DNA of 7,432 nucleotides from Candidatus Roizmanbacteria bacterium CG_4_9_14_0_2_um_filter_39_13 (GCA_002788865.1 PFSC01000124.1:1-7432); one strand, 5' to 3'. Counted from the stretch's first letter, positions 1 to 5,405 are shown. The notes: generated by a model from the letters alone, not told the origin. A program made the numbers and translations.

Positions 1-85
1 AAATTTAGAGTGACAATTATATATCTGGCAATGCCTATCTATTTTTTAAGGTTCGGTAGCATTTATGATCTGGCAACTCGACATT

Positions 86-349
86 ATGGCAACGTTATAT
101 ATTTTGAAATCTGAGAAGTATAATAGATACTATATAGGCTCAACAAACAATCTTAAACGAAGATTGGCAGAGCATAACTTGGGGAAAACATTATCAACGA
201 AGTTTATAAGACCATTGAAAGCAGTATTTATTCAGGATTACGAGATGATAGAGGAAGCAAGAAGTATAGAGCGCAAATTAAAGAAGTTCAAAAGCAGGAT
301 AATACTAGAAAGAATTATTTCGGAAGGATGTATTAAAGTAAAGATATAG
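86..349 (+). CDS. GIY-YIG family endonuclease, small single-domain type
   Basis: This is a predicted small nuclease of the UvrC/homing-endonuclease GIY-YIG fold. From the ATG at 86 it has 87 residues. The N-terminal strand YIL (5-7) and YYIG (15-18) form the GIY...YIG motif, followed by the Arg pair 25-26 in the position of the catalytic arginine, an EH at 29-30, and an IERKLKK helix. There is no DNA-binding domain beyond the nuclease core, and the length fits the small stand-alone family. An in-frame ATG at 65 would add seven residues that do not resemble the family, so 86 is preferred; neither start has a Shine-Dalgarno sequence. The TAG stop at 347-349 shares its last base with the first base of tRNA-Asp. 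The cellular role of these small proteins is not established. Family membership is secure; a homing or tRNA-targeting role is inference from position. Confidence 0.85.
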   Translation: MATLYILKSEKYNRYYIGSTNNLKRRLAEHNLGKTLSTKFIRPLKAVFIQDYEMIEEARSIERKLKKFKSRIILERIISEGCIKVKI

Positions 350-422
350 CGGTCGTAGCTCAACTGGTTAGAGCGCTTCCCTGTCACGGAAGAGGTTGGG
401 GGTTCGAGTCCCCTCGATCGCG
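349..422 (+). tRNA. tRNA-Asp (anticodon GTC)
   Basis: A complete cloverleaf can be drawn by hand. The acceptor stem pairs GCGGTCG (349-355) with CGATCGC (415-421), including one G-T pair. The D-stem is GCTC/GAGC. The anticodon stem CTTCC/GGAAG (376-380, 388-392) encloses CTGTCAC with GTC at 383-385. The T-stem GGGGG/CCCCT encloses TTCGAGT. The discriminator is G422, usual for tRNA-Asp. The following bases are CAAA, so the CCA end is not encoded, unlike the tRNA-Val in this window. The gene begins on the last base of the GIY-YIG stop codon, so the two are probably on one transcript or the tRNA promoter lies inside that gene. Confidence 0.97.
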
Positions 423-439
423 CAAAGATACTTAGATTC

Positions 440-503
440 GTTAGAGCGTCCCGACATTACGTTGGAAAGAGGTTGTCCCGATAGAATCGGGATCGATCGC
501 GCA
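440..503 (+). pseudogene. Decayed tRNA copy downstream of tRNA-Asp
   Basis: The segment repeats pieces of a tRNA in the correct order but cannot form a cloverleaf. GTTAGAGCG (440-448) matches the D-arm end of tRNA-Asp at 367-375. AGAGGTTG (468-475) matches its variable region. TCCCG-ATAGAAT-CGGGA (476-492) has the exact size of a T-arm (5-bp stem, 7-nt loop) but not the consensus loop. TCGATCGCGCA (493-503) is identical to the tRNA-Asp 3' end at 414-424. The 5' acceptor strand is missing. The middle contains GACATT, which resembles the anticodon loop of tRNA-Val more than that of tRNA-Asp. It is most likely a broken duplicate. The T-arm-like part can also form a perfect 7-bp stem with a 3-nt loop. 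Confidence 0.6.
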
Positions 504-532
504 TTGCATTTCTTCTCTATTCCCCCTATCAT
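504..532 (+). promoter_or_regulatory. Putative promoter of the hydrogenase genes
   Basis: TTGCAT (504-509) and TATCAT (527-532) are separated by 17 bp. The -10 hexamer ends 6 nt before the ATG at 539, so transcription would start at or next to the start codon and the mRNA would be leaderless. There is no Shine-Dalgarno sequence upstream of the gene, consistent with this. Confidence 0.45.
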
Positions 533-538
533 AAATGC

Positions 539-1000
539 ATGACAAAACTCCGTGTGGGCTGGTTTACATTCACCTGTTGCGAAGATTCTACGATACTATT
601 TACTGAACTTCTCAATACCCACTGGGCTGACTGGAAAGACAAAATTGAGTTTGTGAATGCTCGGATCCTCAAAGAAAACAATAAAATAGAAAATATAGAT
701 GTTTCTTTTGTCGAAGGGTCTATAAGCTCGGAAGAACAAGTAGATAAGCTCAAAGAGATTCGTAAAAATAGCAAGACGATTATCGCTATTGGCGCTTGTG
801 CATGCACCGCAATGCCATCAGGATGGAGAAACACCTTTGACGAAGAGACAAAAGAAGAAATCAAGTTTCTCATAGATAGATATTCGCATCTTGAGAAAGT
901 TGAGCCATTGAAAACATATATAAAGGTTGATGATTCAGTCCAAGGATGCCCGATGAATGAGGAGAAATTTTTGGAGTTAATTGGCAATAGTATAAAATAA
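539..1000 (+). CDS. [NiFe] hydrogenase small subunit-like protein, short form
   Basis: This is the electron-transfer subunit expected to pair with the large subunit encoded downstream. Recognisable small-subunit features are the N-terminal FTCCEDS (11-17), the VEG of residues 58-60, the GAC of 85-87, and GCP at 136-138. In typical small subunits the proximal [4Fe-4S] cluster uses a CxxC, a GxC cysteine and the GCP cysteine. Here the CxxC position reads C14-E-D-S17, so the second cysteine is serine unless adjacent C13 takes over. At 153 residues the protein lacks the C-terminal domain that holds the medial and distal clusters in group 1-3 enzymes, so it resembles the short subunits of group 4 enzymes and NuoB. 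There is no signal peptide, so it is probably cytoplasmic. The ATG at 539 follows a -10-like hexamer. Subfamily assignment (group 3-like) is inference. Confidence 0.82.
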   Translation: MTKLRVGWFTFTCCEDSTILFTELLNTHWADWKDKIEFVNARILKENNKIENIDVSFVEGSISSEEQVDKLKEIRKNSKTIIAIGACACTAMPSGWRNTFDEETKEEIKFLIDRYSHLEKVEPLKTYIKVDDSVQGCPMNEEKFLELIGNSIK

Positions 1001-1009
1001 TTGGCAATA
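978..1009 (+). repeat. 12-bp direct repeat spanning the small-subunit stop codon
   Basis: TAATTGGCAATA occurs at 978-989 and 998-1009, a 20-bp period. The second copy begins with the TAA stop codon of the small-subunit gene. It looks like a short tandem duplication at the gene's 3' end. Confidence 0.8.
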
Positions 1010-1021
1010 CGCGAAATAGTC

Positions 1022-1081
1022 AAAATTATTTTGTGAATTCGGGAATGTACTCAAACAATGTTAACTCACAAACATAATTTT
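1022..1081 (+). other. Inverted repeat between the two hydrogenase subunit genes
   Basis: AAAATTATTTTGTGA (1022-1036) pairs with TCACAAACATAATTTT (1066-1081), giving 15 bp with a single bulged C and a 29-nt loop. It fills much of the 115-bp gap between the small and large subunit genes. No U-run follows directly, so it does not look like a simple terminator. It could be a processing, stability or attenuation hairpin. Function is unknown. Confidence 0.5.
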
Positions 1082-1115
1082 CGGCTATGAGCGGATTTAG
1101 TTAACAAATAATCAT

Positions 1116-2411
1116 ATGCATCAAGGAAATTTTGATCTATCTCTCGAACAAATCACCAAAATAGAAGGCCACGCCGCCCTCACCCTAAAAGTAAAAAACG
1201 GCACAGTAGAGAAGTGTACTTTTGAAGTACCTGAGTACAAAAGATTTTATACTCAAGCGGTACGAGGGAAACATATAACGGCTATCCCGCAAATGGTAGC
1301 AAGAATCTGTGGGACATGTAGTAATGCCCACCTCTTGTGCTCGATCCGTGCCGTAGAAGATGCGATGGGAATCAAAGTGTCGAAACAGACATACCTTCTC
1401 CGAAGAATTCTGAACAATGGTCTGATCATCCGCGATCATGCACTCCATTTGTACGTATTTGTACTACCAGACCTCTATGGACGAGAATCGCTCCTGGCAT
1501 TTGACGAAGCGATTGAGGAGGAGCATGAGCTTGTTCATGATGCATTTGCGATAAAAGAAGTCGGGAATCTCCTTGCCAAATGGTCCGGCGGACGAAGCGT
1601 GCATGCTCCATTTCCTACAATCGGAGGATTTTTAACATTGCCAAAAAACGGCGATCAAGAGAAACTCATTCTCAAACTCGAACTCATACGAAAGAAGGTA
1701 GAAAAGATCATAAAAATATTTGAAAAATGCGAGTTTGAAATCAAAGAAGATATCCTATTTTCAGCTCTTCAGGACAATAATTATGACTTTTTTGGAAAAA
1801 CAATAATCACTGCAGACAACGCTTGTGTCCCGGCGAGAAACTATGCAGATCACCTAGAACATGTCGTAAAGCCATATTCGCAAGCATCTGCGTATATGTA
1901 TGAAGGTAAGACGTTTATGGTTGGCGCACTTTCTCGCATGAATCTCTCAAAAGCTGGACTTCATGCACATACCAAGCATGGTGCTGAGTCTGCGCTCAAA
2001 CTTTTCCCCTCACAAAATATTTTTCATAATAATCTTGCACAAGCAATAGAAATTCTTCACTGTCTTGATGATTCGATAGATATTCTCTCAAAACTTGAGA
2101 TCAAAGATGAAAAGCCAGTCCCATATACACTCAAGGCAGGGATGGGAACTGGAGTGATTGAAGCTCCACGGGGAACACTCTATCATAGGTATCAGATTGA
2201 CGAAAAGGGAGTTGTGATCCATGGAGATATCATCGTTCCCACAGGTCAAAATCAAATCTGTATCGAAAAGTCACTTTGGGACTTTGCCCAAAAAAATCTT
2301 CACCTCGAAAAAAAACAGCTTGCACATGAAATGGAAAAACTTATACGTGCATATGACCCTTGTATGTCTTGCTCATCACACTTCCTCAAACTGAAGATTG
2401 AACAACTATAG
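1116..2411 (+). CDS. [NiFe] hydrogenase large (catalytic) subunit, group 3-like
   Basis: This is the catalytic subunit for reversible H2 oxidation or proton reduction at a Ni-Fe(CN)2CO centre. All core motifs are present: KIEGHA (15-20); L1 RICGTC with C65, C68 and H72; GGR at 158-160; VPARNYADHLEH (238-249); APRG with R352, the conserved active-site arginine region; and L2 DPCMSCSSH (414-422) with C416, C419 and H422. The nine residues FLKLKIEQL after H422 match the C-terminal peptide that a maturation protease removes, and a candidate protease gene lies immediately convergent. At 431 residues it has normal length for cytoplasmic group 3 enzymes. There is no Shine-Dalgarno sequence before the ATG at 1116. 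The final 26 bp, covering the end of the tail, overlap the protease gene on the other strand. The NAD(P)- and flavin-binding subunits usual for group 3b are not adjacent. Confidence 0.95.
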   Translation: MHQGNFDLSLEQITKIEGHAALTLKVKNGTVEKCTFEVPEYKRFYTQAVRGKHITAIPQMVARICGTCSNAHLLCSIRAVEDAMGIKVSKQTYLLRRILNNGLIIRDHALHLYVFVLPDLYGRESLLAFDEAIEEEHELVHDAFAIKEVGNLLAKWSGGRSVHAPFPTIGGFLTLPKNGDQEKLILKLELIRKKVEKIIKIFEKCEFEIKEDILFSALQDNNYDFFGKTIITADNACVPARNYADHLEHVVKPYSQASAYMYEGKTFMVGALSRMNLSKAGLHAHTKHGAESALKLFPSQNIFHNNLAQAIEILHCLDDSIDILSKLEIKDEKPVPYTLKAGMGTGVIEAPRGTLYHRYQIDEKGVVIHGDIIVPTGQNQICIEKSLWDFAQKNLHLEKKQLAHEMEKLIRAYDPCMSCSSHFLKLKIEQL

Positions 2412-2781
2412 AATCAATGCTCGTACATATTTCTTCAAAAATCTTTGAATAATCTCCTTGTTGAGGCAAACCAATCAGCATAAACGAATGGATTTTTTTC
2501 AGCTTCAAAAGAAATGAAAGATCCATGAACAGATCGTAATCGTGTGGCGTGATCCGTACGTTGGGGTCTTCAAATGAATCAAGTGACGAGAATACTTTGA
2601 CGGATCGTAATCCCATAACGGTGTCAATTATCAACGGACTCTCCTGTCCATTCCACCACTCATCTGTCGGATCAGAGTGAACAAATTCAATTGTTGGGTA
2701 TTTTTTTTTCAGAGCTGGCATCATATTTACAGGTTGGGAATCTTCCTGCAAAATCGCGTTTCCAAAGACAAATATTTTCAT
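2386..2781 (-). CDS. Hydrogenase maturation protease (HycI/HyaD-like)
   Basis: This is a predicted nickel-dependent endopeptidase that trims the C-terminal tail of the large subunit after the nickel is inserted. The 131-residue protein starts MKIFVFGN (1-8), the family's opening strand. D14 stands six residues after N8, where HybD has Glu and HycI has Asp. D53 (IIDTVMG) and H80 (TPHD) are in the places of the other two nickel ligands, and LIGLPQQGD (102-110) fits the late conserved strand. The usual GNxLxxDD(E)G is degenerate here (GNAILQEDS), so this is a divergent member. The ATG overlaps the end of the DUF6390 gene by 4 nt, implying translational coupling, and the 3' end overlaps the large-subunit gene in convergent orientation. 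Its likely substrate is that large subunit. Confidence 0.8.
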   Translation of the reverse strand: MKIFVFGNAILQEDSQPVNMMPALKKKYPTIEFVHSDPTDEWWNGQESPLIIDTVMGLRSVKVFSSLDSFEDPNVRITPHDYDLFMDLSFLLKLKKIHSFMLIGLPQQGDYSKIFEEICTSIDSIVVQSSV

Positions 2782-3512
2782 ATAGTAAGGTTTGCAAGTC
2801 TTATTGCAGAATTGGTAACTTTTGTAAGATTGTCTAATTGACTACTTGTGATTTGAGCACACAACGTACCCCAGTGATAGGTGTACGTGGAGCCAATGTC
2901 ATCGGATTTAATAACCATTCCGTGAGAGATATCAAATTGCTTGAGGATCGGCTTTGACAAAATTAGCTTTCCATTTGAATATATCAATTCTGAGGTCAAG
3001 AGCTGTACTTTGCCCATCGCAATCTTTTGGAGGGCACCCCAGCCGATTCGACATGAATCCATGGTTTCAATAGTATGTTGGATAGAATGATGACCAGTTC
3101 GAGTAATCACATTCAAGACATGAAATGTATGATGAGCGAGTGCTCCTTTTGGGATTTTTCCAATGAGCCACTCAAGCTCTTTGTTGGTCAATCTTTTCTT
3201 GAGCGAAAGACTTTCAGAAAAATGCGTATAAAGAGATTTTTGTGACAATTTCTTGAGGAGACTATTTCCGATCCAGTATGCCTCAACAACTCGGGGGTCA
3301 TACGGATCTGTGATACCATTTCCGCGGGCAATATACGTCAGATACGGATAGAGTGTTTCAAACTGAGATAGTATCTCCGAAAGCTTTTCATCAGACGCGG
3401 ATTCTTGTAGATATGCACCAATCTCTTCAGACTTCGGCGGTCCACAGTATTGAAGATGGTTTGGAGGAAGAGCATAGCGGGCACATGTTATGAGTCCGAT
3501 TGGATCTGTCAT
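2778..3512 (-). CDS. DUF6390 family protein, hydrogenase-associated
   Basis: The 244-residue protein matches my recollection of DUF6390, a family of unknown function found beside [NiFe] hydrogenase genes. Visible conserved blocks are ARYALPPNHLQYCGP (11-25), DPYDPRVVEAYWIGN (69-83), the His-rich HHTFHVLNV (127-135), DSCRIGWG (152-159) and YHWGTLCAQIT (212-222). C10, C23, C154 and C218, with several His, could bind metal, but that is speculation. There is no signal peptide or membrane segment, so it is probably cytoplasmic. It overlaps the transporter gene upstream and the protease gene downstream by 4 nt each, so the three are a translationally coupled operon. The context suggests a role in hydrogenase assembly or regulation; the sequence does not reveal the activity. 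Confidence 0.72.
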   Translation of the reverse strand: MTDPIGLITCARYALPPNHLQYCGPPKSEEIGAYLQESASDEKLSEILSQFETLYPYLTYIARGNGITDPYDPRVVEAYWIGNSLLKKLSQKSLYTHFSESLSLKKRLTNKELEWLIGKIPKGALAHHTFHVLNVITRTGHHSIQHTIETMDSCRIGWGALQKIAMGKVQLLTSELIYSNGKLILSKPILKQFDISHGMVIKSDDIGSTYTYHWGTLCAQITSSQLDNLTKVTNSAIRLANLTI

Positions 3513-4390
3513 ACTGCAAGCTCTTGTTTTGGTCTGCTAAATAGCAACGACATCACGACTCCAGCGATAATTATCATCCAGCCAAATACTTGAGCCTGTG
3601 GAAACGCGTGTGTGATAAATACTGCAGAAAGAATACCGGTGACGATCGGAGAAGCAGCAAGCACAAGACTGACTGTTGAAGCATTTGATTGGGAAAGAGC
3701 ACTATACCATGTCAAAACATATCCTAGAAGAAATACTGCTCCAGAGACTACTGCAAGAATTTGGGATGATCCAAGCGTAAATATCTGTGAAAGTGATCCT
3801 TGATATATCGAAAGCCCAAGAAGAATAATAACCCCAAATGACATCCGTGCCCATGAGACTACAGTTGACGATACGTCTTTGAGAACTTTCTTTGCGATAA
3901 TGTACTCAACTGACCAAAACAGTGTCGCGGCAACAATCATAAGATGTCCGACGCCAAGTGATTTATAAGAAACTCCTCCGAAAAATAACACGCCCGAGGT
4001 AACAAGTAGGTACCCGAAAATTTGATATCGATTTACTTTTTCCTTCAAAAAGAACACGCTCATAATCGCGACCCATATGAACAATGTTTTGTGAATAAGC
4101 GCTCCTTCTAATGCAGAAATTTTGCTTAAGCCCGTAAAAAATAGGGCAAATGGAATACTTCCACCTACAATTCCTATGATTATTAATTTTTTCCACTGGG
4201 ATTTGGAAAGATTTGAAAGAGCCTTTTTTTGAGAATAAAATACAACTACCGAAAGTACTACCGCGACAATTAGATTTTTCAATGTAGTAAACAGAATTGG
4301 ATCCATCCCAGATACAAAAAACTTTGATGCAAAAATAGAGAATCCTGAAATAAACATCGTCATTACTGCAAGTTGTATTCCTATTTTCAT
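3509..4390 (-). CDS. EamA/DMT-superfamily membrane transporter
   Basis: The 293-residue integral membrane protein has about ten hydrophobic segments arranged as two EamA repeats, roughly residues 3-137 and 145-285. A short positively charged cytoplasmic tail (RPKQELAV) follows. Typical family features include LEGALIHKTLFIWVAIMSVFFLKEKV (start near residue 94), and near the end of the second repeat ASTVSLVLAASPIVTGILSA (from about residue 238). Drug/metabolite transporters of this fold move small metabolites, amino acids or nucleotide sugars, and substrate cannot be read from sequence. It lies between hypC (19-nt gap) and the DUF6390 gene (4-nt overlap). Co-transcription with hydrogenase maturation genes is striking, but there is no sign that it carries nickel. 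The start at 4390 is supported by a -10-like TATCAT six nt upstream. Confidence 0.88.
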   Translation of the reverse strand: MKIGIQLAVMTMFISGFSIFASKFFVSGMDPILFTTLKNLIVAVVLSVVVFYSQKKALSNLSKSQWKKLIIIGIVGGSIPFALFFTGLSKISALEGALIHKTLFIWVAIMSVFFLKEKVNRYQIFGYLLVTSGVLFFGGVSYKSLGVGHLMIVAATLFWSVEYIIAKKVLKDVSSTVVSWARMSFGVIILLGLSIYQGSLSQIFTLGSSQILAVVSGAVFLLGYVLTWYSALSQSNASTVSLVLAASPIVTGILSAVFITHAFPQAQVFGWMIIIAGVVMSLLFSRPKQELAV

Positions 4391-4396
4391 ACTACA

Positions 4397-4402
4397 ATGA
4401 TA
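4397..4402 (-). promoter_or_regulatory. Possible -10 element for the EamA gene
   Basis: On the minus strand TATCAT occupies 4402-4397 and ends 6 nt before the ATG at 4390, the same hexamer and spacing as at the small-subunit gene. No convincing -35 is visible, and the gene may simply be co-transcribed with hypC. Confidence 0.3.
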
Positions 4403-4409
4403 CGAAATT

Positions 4410-4619
4410 TTAATGTTGATCGGTACCTGATTTGTGCAAATGTTTCAATACTTTTTCTGCCTGTTTTGACGGGATTTTTTCAACGACCACATCTCCATAA
4501 ATCAGTACATAGTCTCCCACCAAACACTTAATTCCACCATGTTTTGCACGAATTCCATCTGTTGTGACAATGCAATCGCCCTCAACACTGTGAACCTTTT
4601 TTGGAATCGCAAAACACAT
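4410..4619 (-). CDS. hypC: Hydrogenase assembly chaperone HypC/HupF
   Basis: HypC is a small chaperone that, with HypD, carries the Fe(CN)2CO unit to the large-subunit precursor. The 69-residue protein opens with MCFAIPKKV, the diagnostic N-terminus in which Cys2 becomes exposed and is essential. VGDYVLIYGDVVVEKI (35-50) matches the second conserved block, although the usual His after VLI/V is Tyr here. Length is normal for the family. It is the first gene of the minus-strand run hypC, EamA, DUF6390, protease and is divergent from the cytidylyltransferase-like gene. None of hypA, hypB, hypD, hypE or hypF is in the window. The ATG at 4619 follows an extended -10 element by 5 nt, implying a leaderless mRNA. 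Confidence 0.93.
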   Translation of the reverse strand: MCFAIPKKVHSVEGDCIVTTDGIRAKHGGIKCLVGDYVLIYGDVVVEKIPSKQAEKVLKHLHKSGTDQH

Positions 4620-4624
4620 ACTTC

Positions 4625-4633
4625 ATTTTAGCA
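4625..4633 (-). promoter_or_regulatory. Extended -10 promoter element of hypC
   Basis: The minus strand reads TGCTAAAAT, an extended -10 (TGn plus TAAAAT). It ends 5 nt before the hypC ATG at 4619. No strong -35 is visible, as is common for extended -10 promoters. It overlaps the region just upstream of the divergent plus-strand promoter. Confidence 0.45.
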
Positions 4634-4642
4634 TGAATTACT

Positions 4643-4672
4643 TTGACTTTTGTATCCCAAAATAAGTACAAT
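4643..4672 (+). promoter_or_regulatory. Promoter of the cytidylyltransferase-like gene
   Basis: TTGACT (4643-4648) and TACAAT (4667-4672) are 18 bp apart, each 5/6 to the sigma-70 consensus. The -10 ends 6 nt before the ATG at 4679, so the predicted transcript begins at the start codon. The 59-bp gap with hypC holds both divergent promoters. Confidence 0.6.
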
Positions 4673-4678
4673 GAGTGA

Positions 4679-5167
4679 ATGAGATCAAAAATTATTGAAG
4701 ATAGAGCTTTTATAGTCAATCTTATATACAACTTCCAGTCTATTGGGAAAGTCGTCGTGCTCGTTCATGGGACATTCGACATACTTCGTCCAAGGCATAT
4801 TGAGCTTCTGAAAAAAGCAAAGGAGCTTGGAGATGTGCTTATTGTCGGAGTATATGCAGATGAGGTTGTCAAAGCAATAAAAGGACCTCAAAGACCATTG
4901 GTCACTTTGTCTGATCGTATGACTGTGCTCGACGGACTTTCGGACATTAACTTTATCATTCCGCTTCAGCATCCAGAGCATGAACAAATCGTCTCTCAAC
5001 TAAAACCGAATATTTTTATCCACCAGGCTAATTCTCCTTACCACCTTGATACATCTGATTTAGAGAAATATAAGGGTACAATTCGAAGTATTGAAGTGAC
5101 GAATGAAGATTCTACCACCGCGCTTATTCAAAAGATCCAAGGAACTTCTCAAAATGAGACCCGATAA
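4679..5167 (+). CDS. Cytidylyltransferase-fold protein (HldE/RfaE2-like), divergent
   Basis: This is a 162-residue Rossmann-like nucleotidyltransferase. VVLVHGTFDILRPRH (26-40) is the nucleotide-binding loop, GDVLIVGVYADEVV (51-64) the following strand and helix, KGPQRPLVTLSDR (68-80) the conserved Arg-containing block, and EDSTTALIQKI (143-153) the C-terminal motif that corresponds to ISTTxIIxRI. Relatives such as HldE (C-terminal domain), TagD and Pcy transfer AMP or CMP to a phosphosugar or phospho-alcohol. The HxGH signature is altered: residues 37-40 read R-P-R-H, and the KGGDY sugar-binding block of HldE is replaced by HQANSPYH (115-122). The reaction is therefore uncertain and activity may be changed or lost. 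No kinase domain or heptose pathway genes are nearby. It is divergent from hypC. The start at 4679 is chosen from the promoter spacing. Confidence 0.8.
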   Translation: MRSKIIEDRAFIVNLIYNFQSIGKVVVLVHGTFDILRPRHIELLKKAKELGDVLIVGVYADEVVKAIKGPQRPLVTLSDRMTVLDGLSDINFIIPLQHPEHEQIVSQLKPNIFIHQANSPYHLDTSDLEKYKGTIRSIEVTNEDSTTALIQKIQGTSQNETR

Positions 5168-5193
5168 CACGCACGTCTTATTTTTTGATTGAT

Positions 5194-5202
5194 TGGTATA
5201 AT
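5194..5202 (+). promoter_or_regulatory. Extended -10 promoter of the tRNA-Val region
   Basis: TGGTATAAT (5194-5202) is a perfect extended -10 element. Transcription would begin near 5209, just upstream of the tRNA 5' fragment (5220) and 51 nt before tRNA-Val. The best-placed -35 is weak. Confidence 0.6.
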
Positions 5203-5219
5203 ATATTTCACATTGAGAA

Positions 5220-5242
5220 GTCCGCTTAGCTCAAGCTAGAGC
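5220..5242 (+). pseudogene. 5' fragment of a split tRNA-Val gene
   Basis: GTCCGCT (5220-5226), TA, then GCTC-AAGCTA-GAGC (5229-5242) has the order and spacing of a tRNA acceptor strand followed by a D-arm, with a D-loop shortened by three bases. The rest of the tRNA is missing here. The acceptor strand pairs without mismatch with AGCGGAC at 6348-6354, the end of the 3' fragment in this window. The same stretch with its flanks (5217-5254) can instead fold as a nested hairpin: a GTCC/GGAC-based outer stem, a 3x3 internal loop, and a TAGCTC/GAGCTA inner stem. In the transcript it would sit in the leader of tRNA-Val. Confidence 0.6.
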
Positions 5243-5259
5243 TATTAGGACTTTGGTAA

Positions 5260-5336
5260 GGACGATTAGCTCAGTTGGCTAGAGCGTTACATTGACATTG
5301 TAAAGGCCACAGGTTCGAGTCCTGTATCGTCCACCA
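5260..5336 (+). tRNA. tRNA-Val (anticodon GAC), CCA encoded
   Basis: A full cloverleaf is visible. The acceptor stem pairs GGACGAT (5260-5266) with ATCGTCC (5326-5332). The D-arm is GCTC/GAGC with loop AGTTGGCTA. The anticodon stem TTACA/TGTAA encloses TTGACAT, with GAC at 5294-5296. The T-stem ACAGG/CCTGT encloses TTCGAGT. The discriminator is A5333, and CCA is encoded at 5334-5336. Its D-loop end to variable region (5278-5306) matches 6300-6328 in the split tRNA fragment at 28 of 29 positions. The acceptor stems of the two are unrelated. Confidence 0.97.
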
Positions 5337-5344
5337 CCCTTTCC

Positions 5345-5371
5345 ACTTTGGAAAAAGATCGCTAATGCGTT
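5345..5371 (+). repeat. Direct repeat, upstream copy, flanking rhuM
   Basis: ACTTTGGAAAAA (5345-5356) followed by GATCGCTAATGCGTT resembles 6285-6311, where the same 12 bp are followed by ATTGCTAGAGCGTAA. Both copies run from the 12-bp block into a sequence like the tRNA D-arm end, strongly degenerate here (GCTAATGCG). Confidence 0.55.
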
Positions 5372-5405
5372 GGGGAATTTCAAACAGCGAACTTTTGAAA
5401 TAAAT

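Noticed and set aside
1..85. Repeats of ATCTGGCAA at 23-31 and 68-76 as an attachment or regulatory site
   Set aside because: They are only 9 bp, with no matching element or promoter arrangement. Nothing else supportable is seen in this stretch.
476..492. 7-bp hairpin after tRNA-Asp as a rho-independent terminator
   Set aside because: No T-run follows. The segment is better explained as the T-arm of a decayed tRNA copy.
529..1023. 164-codon open frame antisense to the hydrogenase small subunit
   Set aside because: It lies opposite a gene with clear family motifs, its translation has no recognisable family, and it has no start context.
539..5167. Alternative genetic code (TGA as Gly) as in some CPR lineages
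   Set aside because: TGA ends the protease and rhuM genes at sensible places, and no real gene contains an in-frame TGA.
5340..5354. TTTCC-ACTTT-GGAAA hairpin after tRNA-Val as a terminator
   Set aside because: The stem is short and A/T-rich and is followed by A-rich, not T-rich, sequence.
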